55,344 nucleotides of DNA, from positions 1 through 55,344 of IMG/VR virus record IMGVR_UViG_3300046500_000118, one strand, 5' to 3'. Source of the stretch: a virus. Positions 47,803 to 55,112 of this stretch are shown piece by piece; the first letter of the stretch is position 1; each line of letters starts with the position of its first letter. Position numbers and translations under genes: made by a program. The notes under the pieces are model-generated. The model made no database searches. It was not told the DNA's origin and saw only the letters and a list, made by a program, of their open reading frames with translations.

Positions 47803-49827
47803 CTGACTGACTGGAAGACCCCCACTGCTAAGACTGTCTATGAGCGCACCTACCGGCGAGAGAAGCCGGACGGGACGTTGGAGACCTGGCCTGAGACCGT
47901 GCGGCGCGTGGTCGCCGGCAACGTGGCCCTTGTCGATGAGAGGTACATCGAGCCGGGTGAGGCTGAGCGCCTGGTCGAGCTGATCGAGTCCTGGAAGGTG
48001 ATGCCCGCGGGGCGTCATCTGAAGTCGAGCGGCGTCAACGATTACGCGCTCAACAACTGTTGGGCTGCGGGCTGGTACCCCGAGTACCCTGAGGAACACT
48101 TCACGTTCACGCTGCTGCGGCTCGCAGAGGGCGGAGGCGTCGGAGCCAACTACAGCAACCACTACCTCAGTGAGTTCCCGGACATCGTGAGCCCGGTGAA
48201 GGTGCACATCGTGTGCGACCCGAGCCACCCTGACTTCGAGGAGATGGCTGAGGCTGGTCTGATCTCCACGGAGTACAGCCACACGTGGGCCGGCGCCTAC
48301 GGCGTGGAGGACTCCCGAGAGGGTTGGGCGGAGGCCCTGGGCGATCTCATCCGGACTGCCCACGATTCCAAGACCCGGCACCAGGACCGCGTGTATGACG
48401 TGTCCCGAGTCCGGTTCAAGGGCGCCCCGCTGCGATCCTTCGGCGGGACCGCTTCGGGTCCGCTGCCGTTCGCTGAGATGTTGGTGAACGTCGGCAAGAT
48501 CCTGACTCGCGCTGTGTTCGGGCCTGTTATGTGGGCTCCGCTTGACGGCATGTCTGCCATGGAGATCGATCACGAGATCGCCCGGTGCATCGTCTCCGGT
48601 GGTGTCCGTCGCTCCGCTCGCATGTCCATCATGCGATGGGACGACCCGCAGATTGACGAGTTCCTGGCCTGCAAGGCGGACCAGTCTCGGCACTGGACAA
48701 CGAACATATCGATCGAGGTAGATGACTCCTTCATTGAGGCGGTACACGACGGGCACATAGGTGCTCAGCTCGTACTCAACCAGCTCGCTGAGTCTGCCCT
48801 GACCAACGGGGAGCCTGGCTTCTGGAACTCGTCTCTGAGCGCCGTTGGCGAGGTTGATGGGGTCTACACCACCAACCCATGCGGGGAGGCTTTGCTGACG
48901 CCTGCCGAGCCGTGCAACCTCGGTTCGGTCAACCTCGGGGCGTTCGTGGACTACGACGGCAACGTCGACACGGGCGGGCTGTTGGAAGCTCACCGCCTGG
49001 TGACCCGGTACCTGATCCGGGCCACGTGTGCGGGGGTGGCCGATCCCAAGTCCGCGGTGGCCATTGCTCGTTACCGGCGTATCGGTGTTGGTCACTTGGG
49101 CTTTGCCGATTTCCTGGCCAAGGCCGGGCTTCGATACAGCGAGGCGGCCGAGAGTTGGCAGGTTCAGCAGACGCTCAAGCTGCTGGCCGAAGAGGTGGAC
49201 GCCGCTGCCGTTGAGTACTCGAACACCATGCGTATCCCTGTCCCGATCAAGAAGCGGGTCATCGCCCCCACGGGGACGATTTCCAAGGTGGCTGGTGTAT
49301 CTGGAGAGGCGGCTCATGCTCCTTTCAGCGATTACTTCCTTCGTCGTATCCGGTTTTCTATGGTGGAGCCGGAAGAGGTCCGACAGGTGGAGGAGTACCG
49401 GAACAAGGGATACAAGGTCGAGCCGTGCATCTACGCGGCGAACACGATGGTGGTAGAGATCCCGACCAGGGACCCGCTTGTCAGTGAGGTCATGGACCCG
49501 TCCGTGATCGAGCACGTCGGCATGTTGTCCCTTGAGGACATGCTGTCGGTTCAGGCCCTCTACCAGGAGTATTGGGCTGACCAGGCGGTGAGTTACACGG
49601 CCTCCGTCGACCCTGAGCGGTACACCGTGGATGACGTGGCCCGCATCCTGCTGGAGTTCATGCCCCGGCTGAAGGGCTCCACGATCTTCCCCGAGCTGTC
49701 TCGGGACCAGGCTCCGTACGAGCGGATCACGCGAGAGCAGTACATCGTGATGGCTGCCCGTGTCGGCATCGAGACCGAAGACACCGGTTTTGATGAGATT
49801 TGCGCCAGTGGTGCCTGCCCTATCTGA
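47803..49827 (+). CDS. Class II ribonucleotide reductase, apparent CTG start
   Basis: 674 residues from CTG 47803. The expected family N-terminus (TAKTVYERTYRREKPDGT, ETWPETVRRVVAGN) lies upstream of the first usual start (TTG 47878). An in-frame TGA at 47770 leaves only CTG. Motifs: LNNCWAAGW (first active-site Cys), TNPCGEALLTPAEPCNLGSV (thiyl Cys and PCNLGS), IAPTGTISK and the C-terminal CASGACPI. The adenosylcobalamin-dependent enzyme reduces ribonucleotides to make DNA precursors, with ThyX and the deaminase. Confidence 0.93.
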   Translation: MTDWKTPTAKTVYERTYRREKPDGTLETWPETVRRVVAGNVALVDERYIEPGEAERLVELIESWKVMPAGRHLKSSGVNDYALNNCWAAGWYPEYPEEHFTFTLLRLAEGGGVGANYSNHYLSEFPDIVSPVKVHIVCDPSHPDFEEMAEAGLISTEYSHTWAGAYGVEDSREGWAEALGDLIRTAHDSKTRHQDRVYDVSRVRFKGAPLRSFGGTASGPLPFAEMLVNVGKILTRAVFGPVMWAPLDGMSAMEIDHEIARCIVSGGVRRSARMSIMRWDDPQIDEFLACKADQSRHWTTNISIEVDDSFIEAVHDGHIGAQLVLNQLAESALTNGEPGFWNSSLSAVGEVDGVYTTNPCGEALLTPAEPCNLGSVNLGAFVDYDGNVDTGGLLEAHRLVTRYLIRATCAGVADPKSAVAIARYRRIGVGHLGFADFLAKAGLRYSEAAESWQVQQTLKLLAEEVDAAAVEYSNTMRIPVPIKKRVIAPTGTISKVAGVSGEAAHAPFSDYFLRRIRFSMVEPEEVRQVEEYRNKGYKVEPCIYAANTMVVEIPTRDPLVSEVMDPSVIEHVGMLSLEDMLSVQALYQEYWADQAVSYTASVDPERYTVDDVARILLEFMPRLKGSTIFPELSRDQAPYERITREQYIVMAARVGIETEDTGFDEICASGACPI

Positions 49828-49861
49828 GTAATGCAAGTGAAAGCCGTCACAGCGGCTAAAA

Positions 49862-49891
49862 CTTGAAACTGCGACACCAGTACCGCACTAT
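49862..49891 (+). promoter_or_regulatory. Early promoter with operator at -35 (P3)
   Basis: CTTGAAACTGCGA (49862-49874), TTGAAA (49863-49868), spacer 17, CACTAT (49886-49891). Confidence 0.75.
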
Positions 49892-49914
49892 GGAAATAGA
49901 GGAAGAGGTTCCGA

Positions 49915-50448
49915 GTGAGCTATCCGGACCCGTTTGACGAGCGATCCCCTTGGGATGAGGCCCCTGAAGCACCGACGAAGGAGAACAAGCCTGTGACCAC
50001 TGCTGCCCCTGAAGGTCCCGCACCTTTCAAGATCGGATTCACTCTCAAGGCCGGAAATGGCTTTGACGCTGAATGGCTCACCCCCGCCGTCTACGGCCAC
50101 AGCGCAGAGGACACCGCCCGTCGCGGCGCCGAGCTGCTGACCGCGATGAAGAACGAGGGTCTGATCGACCTCACTTCGAAGGCCGCGGAGTACACCCGCA
50201 GCCAGTACAAGGGCAGCGGTGCCAACCCTGGGGGCGGTGGCGCCCCGAAGCGATTCAACGGCGGCAAGGTCGAGCAGCGCGGCGGCGGAGGGTCGGCGCC
50301 GCAGGTGGCCGGCGACGACTGCCCTCACGGTCGCTCTCTCGTCTCGAAGTCCAATTGGTCGGCTCTGTTCTGCCAGGCCGAAGACAAGGGTTCGCAGTGC
50401 GAGCCGCTGTGGAAGCAGAAGGACGGCAGCTTCAAGGCCAACAAGTAA
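49915..50448 (+). CDS. Hypothetical zinc-ribbon / DNA-binding-like protein, 177 aa
   Basis: GTG 49915 after GAAGAGG. An acidic Pro-rich start, a beta segment (FKIGFTLKAGNGFDAEWLTP), a Gly-rich linker (RFNGGKVEQRGGGGS) and a C-terminal Cys cluster (DDCPHG, LFCQAE, QCEPLW). The layout recalls phage single-strand DNA-binding or recombination accessory proteins. First gene after P3 and followed by a terminator, so probably made in quantity. Confidence 0.6.
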   Translation: MSYPDPFDERSPWDEAPEAPTKENKPVTTAAPEGPAPFKIGFTLKAGNGFDAEWLTPAVYGHSAEDTARRGAELLTAMKNEGLIDLTSKAAEYTRSQYKGSGANPGGGGAPKRFNGGKVEQRGGGGSAPQVAGDDCPHGRSLVSKSNWSALFCQAEDKGSQCEPLWKQKDGSFKANK

Positions 50449-50465
50449 CACCGCACGCTGTTGAT

Positions 50466-50492
50466 GGGGAGCCGGGTTCGGCCTGGCTCCCC
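50466..50492 (+). terminator. Intrinsic terminator
   Basis: GGGGAGCC (50466-50473) with GGCTCCCC (50485-50492), followed by TTTT. Confidence 0.8.
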
Positions 50493-50509
50493 TTTTGCAT
50501 GGGAGAAAC

Positions 50510-51214
50510 ATGGAATTCCGGTCTGCCGTGGGTGTCAGTCTCATCAAGTCAGATGCCTATGACCACGACGTGACGATGGCTGCTCGTGTCTCAACCCTTG
50601 GCGCTGAATCGGCCGACTTTGACGCTGACCTTCCCGTTGAGGGCCTGATCAACTTCCTCATGCGCGACCGTCACGGATCGCCTTTCGAGCACACCAGCTT
50701 CACTTTCTTGATCGAGGCGCCCATTTTCGTAGCGCGTGAATTCATGCGCCACAGGGCCGGATGGTCTTACAACGAAGAGTCCGGAAGGTATAAGGAGCTG
50801 GAGCCTGTCTTCTACAAGCCCGCGGATGGTCGTCCACTGCGGCAGGTTGGGAAGCCGGGCAAGTACCAGTTCGTTGCTGGCGACTACAAGCAGCAGCGAG
50901 CCGTAAGCGGTGACATTGAGCGAATCAGTACCGAGGCATACAGCGCTTACAAGCGGCTGCTGGATCTCGGTGTTGCCCGCGAGGTGGCCCGAATGGTGTT
51001 GCCGGTGAACATCTTCACCAGCTTCTACGCGACCTGTAACTCACGCTCGCTCATGCACTTCCTTAGTCTCCGTACGCAGCGGGAGAATGCGCGATTCGCG
51101 TCCTTCCCACAGCAGGAAATCAGGATGGTCGCAGACCAGATGGAGGCCATCTTCTCGGCCTACATGCCGCTTACTCATGCCGCATACGAGAAGCACGGAA
51201 GGATTGCCCCGTAG
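50510..51214 (+). CDS. thyX: Flavin-dependent thymidylate synthase
   Basis: 234 residues, ATG 50510 after GGGAGAA. The ThyX signature RHRAGWSYNEESGRY is present, with substrate/FAD residues further on (ARMVLPVNIFTSFYATCNSR and FLSLRTQRENA). It makes dTMP from dUMP using FAD and folate. Together with the reductase and deaminase it gives the phage its own dTTP route. Confidence 0.95.
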   Translation: MEFRSAVGVSLIKSDAYDHDVTMAARVSTLGAESADFDADLPVEGLINFLMRDRHGSPFEHTSFTFLIEAPIFVAREFMRHRAGWSYNEESGRYKELEPVFYKPADGRPLRQVGKPGKYQFVAGDYKQQRAVSGDIERISTEAYSAYKRLLDLGVAREVARMVLPVNIFTSFYATCNSRSLMHFLSLRTQRENARFASFPQQEIRMVADQMEAIFSAYMPLTHAAYEKHGRIAP

Positions 51215-51351
51215 TGAAGCACCTTGCTGCCGCATTTCTGCTGATCACCCTCACCCTGGGTTTCATCGCCACCAGGGCTTATGCGCCCTGTTCGGTCTGG
51301 AACCTCTCGAACGCAAGTGACGTACCGGCGCGGTGCGTCATGCACCGATAA
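51214..51351 (+). CDS. Small exported protein, 45 aa
   Basis: GTG 51214 overlaps the ThyX stop (TAGTG). The product has a signal peptide (KHLAAAFLLITLTLGFIATR) with likely cleavage after AYA, and a mature part of about 22 residues with two cysteines, perhaps one disulfide. Function unknown. Confidence 0.55.
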   Translation: MKHLAAAFLLITLTLGFIATRAYAPCSVWNLSNASDVPARCVMHR

Positions 51352-51360
51352 GGAGCCCTC

Positions 51361-51444
51361 TTGCCAATCATCTACTTCTTCACTGGCATGGCGGCGATGT
51401 ACTTCATCCTCGCCCTCGCTGCGGCGGCGCGAGATGGCCGCTAA
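51361..51444 (+). CDS. 27-residue membrane peptide
   Basis: TTG 51361 is preceded by AGGAG at five bases. The product is essentially one hydrophobic helix (IIYFFTGMAAMYFILALAAA) with a charged end (RDGR). It overlaps the next ATG. Many phage membrane micropeptides target host proteins or the membrane; no specific role is visible. Confidence 0.5.
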   Translation: MPIIYFFTGMAAMYFILALAAAARDGR

Positions 51445-51628
51445 GACTCTGTTCCACGACGAAATCCAAGTCATCGGCTGGGAGAACGGCGGGGTTTCCG
51501 TCGTCTGTAAGCACTGTGATTTTGAGCTGGGCGGCGGTGGTTGTGACTGCTGCTCTGACAACGAAGTGACCTTGGCTGATCTGTTGAGGGCTGCCGAAGT
51601 AGAGCACGACTGCGAGGAGCAGGAATGA
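51434..51628 (+). CDS. Small Cys-rich protein, 64 aa
   Basis: ATG 51434 lies within the end of the preceding micropeptide gene. It contains VCKHCDFELGGGGCDCCSD, five cysteines and a histidine that may bind zinc, and an acidic C-terminus. No family recognised. Confidence 0.6.
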   Translation: MAAKTLFHDEIQVIGWENGGVSVVCKHCDFELGGGGCDCCSDNEVTLADLLRAAEVEHDCEEQE

Positions 51629-51816
51629 GCAAGGAAAAGGTCCGCGTCACTGTCGTCATGGAGTACGAGCCGGAAATGGCTCACTACCCCGGCTGTTCCA
51701 CGGTGGCTGAGGCCGCCGCTTACGACGAGCGGGAAAACCCGTTCTTCGAGTATCCCGATGCTTACCTCACTGAGGAAGACGTCGTTTCCATCACTTTCGA
51801 GGCTGTACCTGCTTAA
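51625..51816 (+). CDS. Small hypothetical protein, 63 aa
   Basis: ATG 51625 overlaps the previous stop (ATGA). A strand-helix-strand pattern (KVRVTVVMEYEPEMAHYPG and VVSITFEAVPA) similar to small phage accessory proteins. It lies 11 bases before the polymerase gene. Confidence 0.6.
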   Translation: MSKEKVRVTVVMEYEPEMAHYPGCSTVAEAAAYDERENPFFEYPDAYLTEEDVVSITFEAVPA

Positions 51817-51827
51817 TAGGAGACTGA

Positions 51828-53624
51828 GTGAAGGTCCTGCACTACAAGATCAAGCGGCAAGAAGTTCGGATCAATGTAGTCGAGGACACCTCTGATCTCC
51901 ACGCATTCCGGTCGTGGCTGGCCAATAACCCGATTCTCGGCTTCGACACCGAAACCACCGGCTTGGATTGGTGGAATGCCGACCGCGGATTCCGTGTGCG
52001 GCTCGTCCAGTTCGGCAATGGCATCGAATCCTGGGTGCTTCCTGTAGAGCTGGGCGAGCCCTTCCAGCGGGCCGCCATTCTGGCCATTCAGAAGGCCGAG
52101 CGGCTGATAGCCCACAACGCCATCTTTGATGAGCACGTGGTAGAGGTCGGATTGGGAATCCCGCTTGAGGAGATAGCTCCCAAGACCATCTGCACGAAGA
52201 TCACGGCTCACCTCGTTGACCCCCGACAGGTCAAGGAAGGTGGCCCCGGCCTGAAATTGGAGGAGCTGACAGCTCACTACATAGACGAGATGGTTGCCCA
52301 AGAGGTGAAGGGCAGCATGGTCCAGATTGCTCGGAAGTACAAGACGACCAAAGACAAGATCTGGCCCATAGTCGAGCTGTTTGACGACGACTACAACCTA
52401 TACGCCGGCATGGACCCCATCTTGGCTTACCGGCTCTTCCATGTGACGTGGCCTTCTGTGAGGGCCAGGAGCAAGGCGAAGGGCCTGTTTAGCTGGGAAC
52501 ACCGTCTCAACCACGTCACGGGCCTCATGGAGCGGTCTGGCTACCTGCTTGATGCGGATTACGCGTCCATGCGCGTGGCCGAGCTGGCTGCCGAAGAGGC
52601 TAAGTGGCTTGAGGAGGTTCGCAGGTGGGGTGTCGAGAACGTCAACTCGAATCAGCAGCTCATCACGGCTTTCTTGGGCTTCGGCTTCAAGCTGACCAAG
52701 AAGACCAAAAAGGGCAACCTGGCGATGGATGCCGAAGTCTTGGACTCCATCGACCACCCGCTAGCCGAGGCAGTCAAGAAGGCGACCAAGGCAGCTAAGT
52801 GGCGGTCCACGTGGTTCGAGAATGCACTCAATGGGAGGGATTCTCAGGGTCGGGTTCATGCGTCGATCAACTCGATTCAGGCCCGCACGGCGCGAATGAG
52901 CATCACGGGCAGTGTGCCGGCGCAGACGTTCCCCTCGGGGACTGGCTTTGTCCGCCACATGTTCCTGGCGGACGACGGCCACGTTTCGGTGACTATCGAC
53001 TTCGCCAATATGGAGCTTCGGTTCCTGGCGGCTATGTCGGAAGATCCGGTCATGGTGGAGGCGTTCCTTAACGGGAAAGACCTGCACCAGATCACCGCGG
53101 ATGCGGCCGGCGTGCCTCGCAAGGTCGGGAAAATGGGCAACTTCCTGATCGTGTTCGGCGGGGGCTGGAAGGCCCTCATGGAGCAGGCTCACGTATCCGA
53201 GGAGATGGCCAGGAAGACTATCGACGCCTTCAACTCCACCTATACATGGGTGGACAAGTTGGCCAAGAAGCTTTCTGGTGAGGCAAAGCGTCAGGGCGGC
53301 ATTTACACCGTTACTGGCCGCTGGCTTCCGGTGGACCGCAGCCGTGCTTACTCGGCCCTGAACTACTACATTCAAAGCGGATCTCGGGATATTACGGCCC
53401 GAGCCATTCTGAATCTCCATGCAGCAGGGTTTACCCCCTGGATGCGGCTCCCTATTCATGACGAGATCGTATTCAGTTTCCCGAAGGATCAGGCAAAGGA
53501 ACTGACCCGCGAAGCGGCGCGGATCATGGCATTCACCATCCGGGATGTCCTTATTCCGGCAGAGGGTGAGATCGGACATCGGTCCTGGGGGTCGGTACTC
53601 GAACTCGAAGACAGCAAGCACTAG
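51828..53624 (+). CDS. DNA polymerase I, family A, with 3'-5' exonuclease
   Basis: 598 residues, GTG 51828. The exonuclease domain shows FDTETTGLDWW (Exo I), LIAHNAIFDEH (Exo II) and an Exo III-type acidic end. The polymerase has motif A VTIDFANMELR (usual DYSQIELR, so Y and Q are replaced by F and N), motif B RKVGKMGNFLIVFGGG and motif C LPIHDEIVF. No 5'-3' exonuclease domain is present, as usual for phages. It replicates the phage genome. Confidence 0.95.
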   Translation: MKVLHYKIKRQEVRINVVEDTSDLHAFRSWLANNPILGFDTETTGLDWWNADRGFRVRLVQFGNGIESWVLPVELGEPFQRAAILAIQKAERLIAHNAIFDEHVVEVGLGIPLEEIAPKTICTKITAHLVDPRQVKEGGPGLKLEELTAHYIDEMVAQEVKGSMVQIARKYKTTKDKIWPIVELFDDDYNLYAGMDPILAYRLFHVTWPSVRARSKAKGLFSWEHRLNHVTGLMERSGYLLDADYASMRVAELAAEEAKWLEEVRRWGVENVNSNQQLITAFLGFGFKLTKKTKKGNLAMDAEVLDSIDHPLAEAVKKATKAAKWRSTWFENALNGRDSQGRVHASINSIQARTARMSITGSVPAQTFPSGTGFVRHMFLADDGHVSVTIDFANMELRFLAAMSEDPVMVEAFLNGKDLHQITADAAGVPRKVGKMGNFLIVFGGGWKALMEQAHVSEEMARKTIDAFNSTYTWVDKLAKKLSGEAKRQGGIYTVTGRWLPVDRSRAYSALNYYIQSGSRDITARAILNLHAAGFTPWMRLPIHDEIVFSFPKDQAKELTREAARIMAFTIRDVLIPAEGEIGHRSWGSVLELEDSKH

Positions 53625-53634
53625 GAGGGGCACC

Positions 53635-53838
53635 TTGAAACTGAGTGAGTTGATTGCTGACGCAGAGCGGACCCTGAAGGAGCGCGGGGACATTCCCGTT
53701 GTGGTTCCTGACTCGGGATGCGGCTGTTGTAAGGGCTACGTCTACGACCCGGCTGAGGCCGAAGTCGATACGGAGGCGGAGGCGTATGACGCCTCGTGGA
53801 AGGTCGTCAAGTATCCAGTTGTCTACGTCGTGGGCTGA
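53635..53838 (+). CDS. Small hypothetical protein, 67 aa
   Basis: TTG 53635, six bases after GGAGG. A conserved-looking fold with LSELIADAERTLKERGDIPV and DSGCGCCKGY, then a strand (WKVVKYPVVYVVG). Proteins with this layout occur in many Streptomyces phages without assigned function. Confidence 0.65.
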   Translation: MKLSELIADAERTLKERGDIPVVVPDSGCGCCKGYVYDPAEAEVDTEAEAYDASWKVVKYPVVYVVG

Positions 53839-53850
53839 GGAGAGTAACGA

Positions 53851-54120
53851 ATGACTGAGAAACACGAGAACATGAACGAGGCCGATTCCATCATCTCGAA
53901 TATCGAAGCTCAGATGGCTCTTGCCAACCTGGAGAAGCGCGGTGAGTATGCGGCCGGCATCGCCATCCTGTCCGGGGACGTCCTGAAGGCGGCCCTGATG
54001 TCCGGAGTCCCGTACCCCCTCGCTAGGGAGATGGCCGCTGACTTCTGGAAGGCGGAGATGTTGGCAGACACCATTGCCGGCCTTCTCCGGAACGCGGACC
54101 TGGACGAGGACGAGGATTGA
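53851..54120 (+). CDS. Hypothetical helical protein, 89 aa
   Basis: ATG 53851 after GAGGAG. All-helical (IISNIEAQMALANLEKRGEY), moderately acidic, ending in ADLDEDED. No domain recognised. Its stop overlaps the lipoprotein start. Confidence 0.6.
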   Translation: MTEKHENMNEADSIISNIEAQMALANLEKRGEYAAGIAILSGDVLKAALMSGVPYPLAREMAADFWKAEMLADTIAGLLRNADLDEDED

Positions 54121-54305
54121 GATACCTGGCCATCGCGGCGGCTGCCGCGGTCCTGGTCCTTTCCCTCACTGGGTGCGACGGCAGGAAGTGTCTCCAGTCC
54201 CACACGGAATTTATGCCTGTGTGGATGTTGGATGGCAAGGGCGGAGGCTCCGTGTCGATCGTCCCCATGGATATCTGTGACAAGTACGAGGAGCCTAAGC
54301 ACTGA
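54117..54305 (+). CDS. Small lipoprotein, 62 aa
   Basis: TTG 54117 overlaps the previous TGA (TTGA). The signal peptide (RYLAIAAAAAVLVLSL) ends in the lipobox LTGC, so the cysteine should be lipidated at the cell surface. Two more cysteines follow. Phage lipoproteins often block superinfection; inferred only. Confidence 0.7.
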   Translation: MRYLAIAAAAAVLVLSLTGCDGRKCLQSHTEFMPVWMLDGKGGGSVSIVPMDICDKYEEPKH

Positions 54306-54748
54306 GTTGCCAGATCCATTACGCCTGTACCGTCCTGCACGGTGCAAAGCGTCCTTGTTGGGATTGCTATTTCCTCAGCATCGCTGAGTCCGCCTCAGAG
54401 CGGGGTGACTGTGTTCGGAAGCAGGTTGGGGCGGTACTGGTCCGCCCCGACCATCGAACGGTCATCACGGGATACAACGGCGCCGCTCCTGGCGGGCCGA
54501 GCTGCCTCGAAGGCGACTGCGAGCGATGCAACAGCGATGTGCCGGCCGGTACCGGCTATGAGGGCTGTATCGAGTACCACGCCGAGGCCAACGCCATCAT
54601 GTGGGCAAGGCCAGAGGACCGTATCGGCACCACGTTGTACGTCACGTTCGAGCCCTGCGGCGACTGCCGAAAGCTCATCCGCGGTGTGGGCATAGCTCAC
54701 GTGGTGTGGCTCGTGAACAGGACCAACATCCGTCGTTGGACTGTCTGA
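54302..54748 (+). CDS. dCMP deaminase, apparent CTG start
   Basis: 148 residues from CTG 54302, overlapping the lipoprotein TGA (CTGA) and eight bases after GAGGAG. An in-frame TAA at 54296 and the lack of ATG, GTG or TTG before GTG 54539 rule out a usual start upstream of the conserved RPCWDCYFLSIAESASERGD region. Zinc motifs: YHAEANAI and FEPCGDC; also GYNGAAPGGPSC. It converts dCMP to dUMP for ThyX. Confidence 0.85.
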   Translation: MSCQIHYACTVLHGAKRPCWDCYFLSIAESASERGDCVRKQVGAVLVRPDHRTVITGYNGAAPGGPSCLEGDCERCNSDVPAGTGYEGCIEYHAEANAIMWARPEDRIGTTLYVTFEPCGDCRKLIRGVGIAHVVWLVNRTNIRRWTV

Positions 54749-54761
54749 AGGAATGAATTGG

Positions 54762-54794
54762 GAAGCCCCTCGGTGCTGGGTGCCGGGGGGCTTC
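54762..54794 (+). terminator. Terminator at the end of the replication block
   Basis: GAAGCCCC (54762-54769) pairs with GGGGCTTC (54787-54794); an inner CGG/CCG extends the stem. It separates the early block from the excisionase and integrase. Confidence 0.75.
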
Positions 54795-54836
54795 GCCTTG
54801 TTTCAAGGGCGCATTAAACACGTTAGGGGATTGCGC

Positions 54837-55022
54837 GTGGCTGCTGGTGGCTCGAACCGGCTGATGACGGTGGACGAGACGGCAGAGCTGCTTTCGGTGC
54901 CGAAGCGGACGCTCTACGGCAAGTGGCGGGAGTGGGGTCTCCCCGGCTACCGGGTGGGCAAGCACCTCCGGTTCCGAGAGCGGGACGTAGAGCACTGGAT
55001 AGGTCAACAGGCTTGCAGCTAG
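54837..55022 (+). CDS. xis: Excisionase-like MerR/HTH_17 protein
   Basis: 61 residues; GTG 54837 chosen for AGGGGA six bases upstream, which avoids reading through the terminator. The fold is the small winged helix of DNA-binding excisionases: RLMTVDETAELLSVPKRTLY, then KWREWGLPGYRVGKHLRFRE, then DVEHWI. It lies about 90 bp before int, typical for a directionality factor that bends attP and promotes excision. Confidence 0.88.
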   Translation: MAAGGSNRLMTVDETAELLSVPKRTLYGKWREWGLPGYRVGKHLRFRERDVEHWIGQQACS

Positions 55023-55048
55023 GGCAAGTTGCCGTGTAAAACATCACT

Positions 55049-55065
55049 CTATAGAACGCCATAGA
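55049..55065. promoter_or_regulatory. Candidate GntR operator before integrase
   Basis: CTATAGAACGCCATAGA contains an imperfect dyad (CTAT-ATAG) and matches the motif at 3875-3891 in front of the GntR gene at 15 of 17 positions. It lies between xis and int, 47 bases before the int GTG. Confidence 0.45.
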
Positions 55066-55112
55066 ACAGAGTCCTGGAAGCGGCTCTGACCTGCGAAGAG
55101 ATGGGGTTGCTC

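Noticed and set aside
47758-49836. 692-aa minus-strand frame opposite the ribonucleotide reductase
   Set aside because: Antisense shadow; all conserved motifs are on the plus strand.
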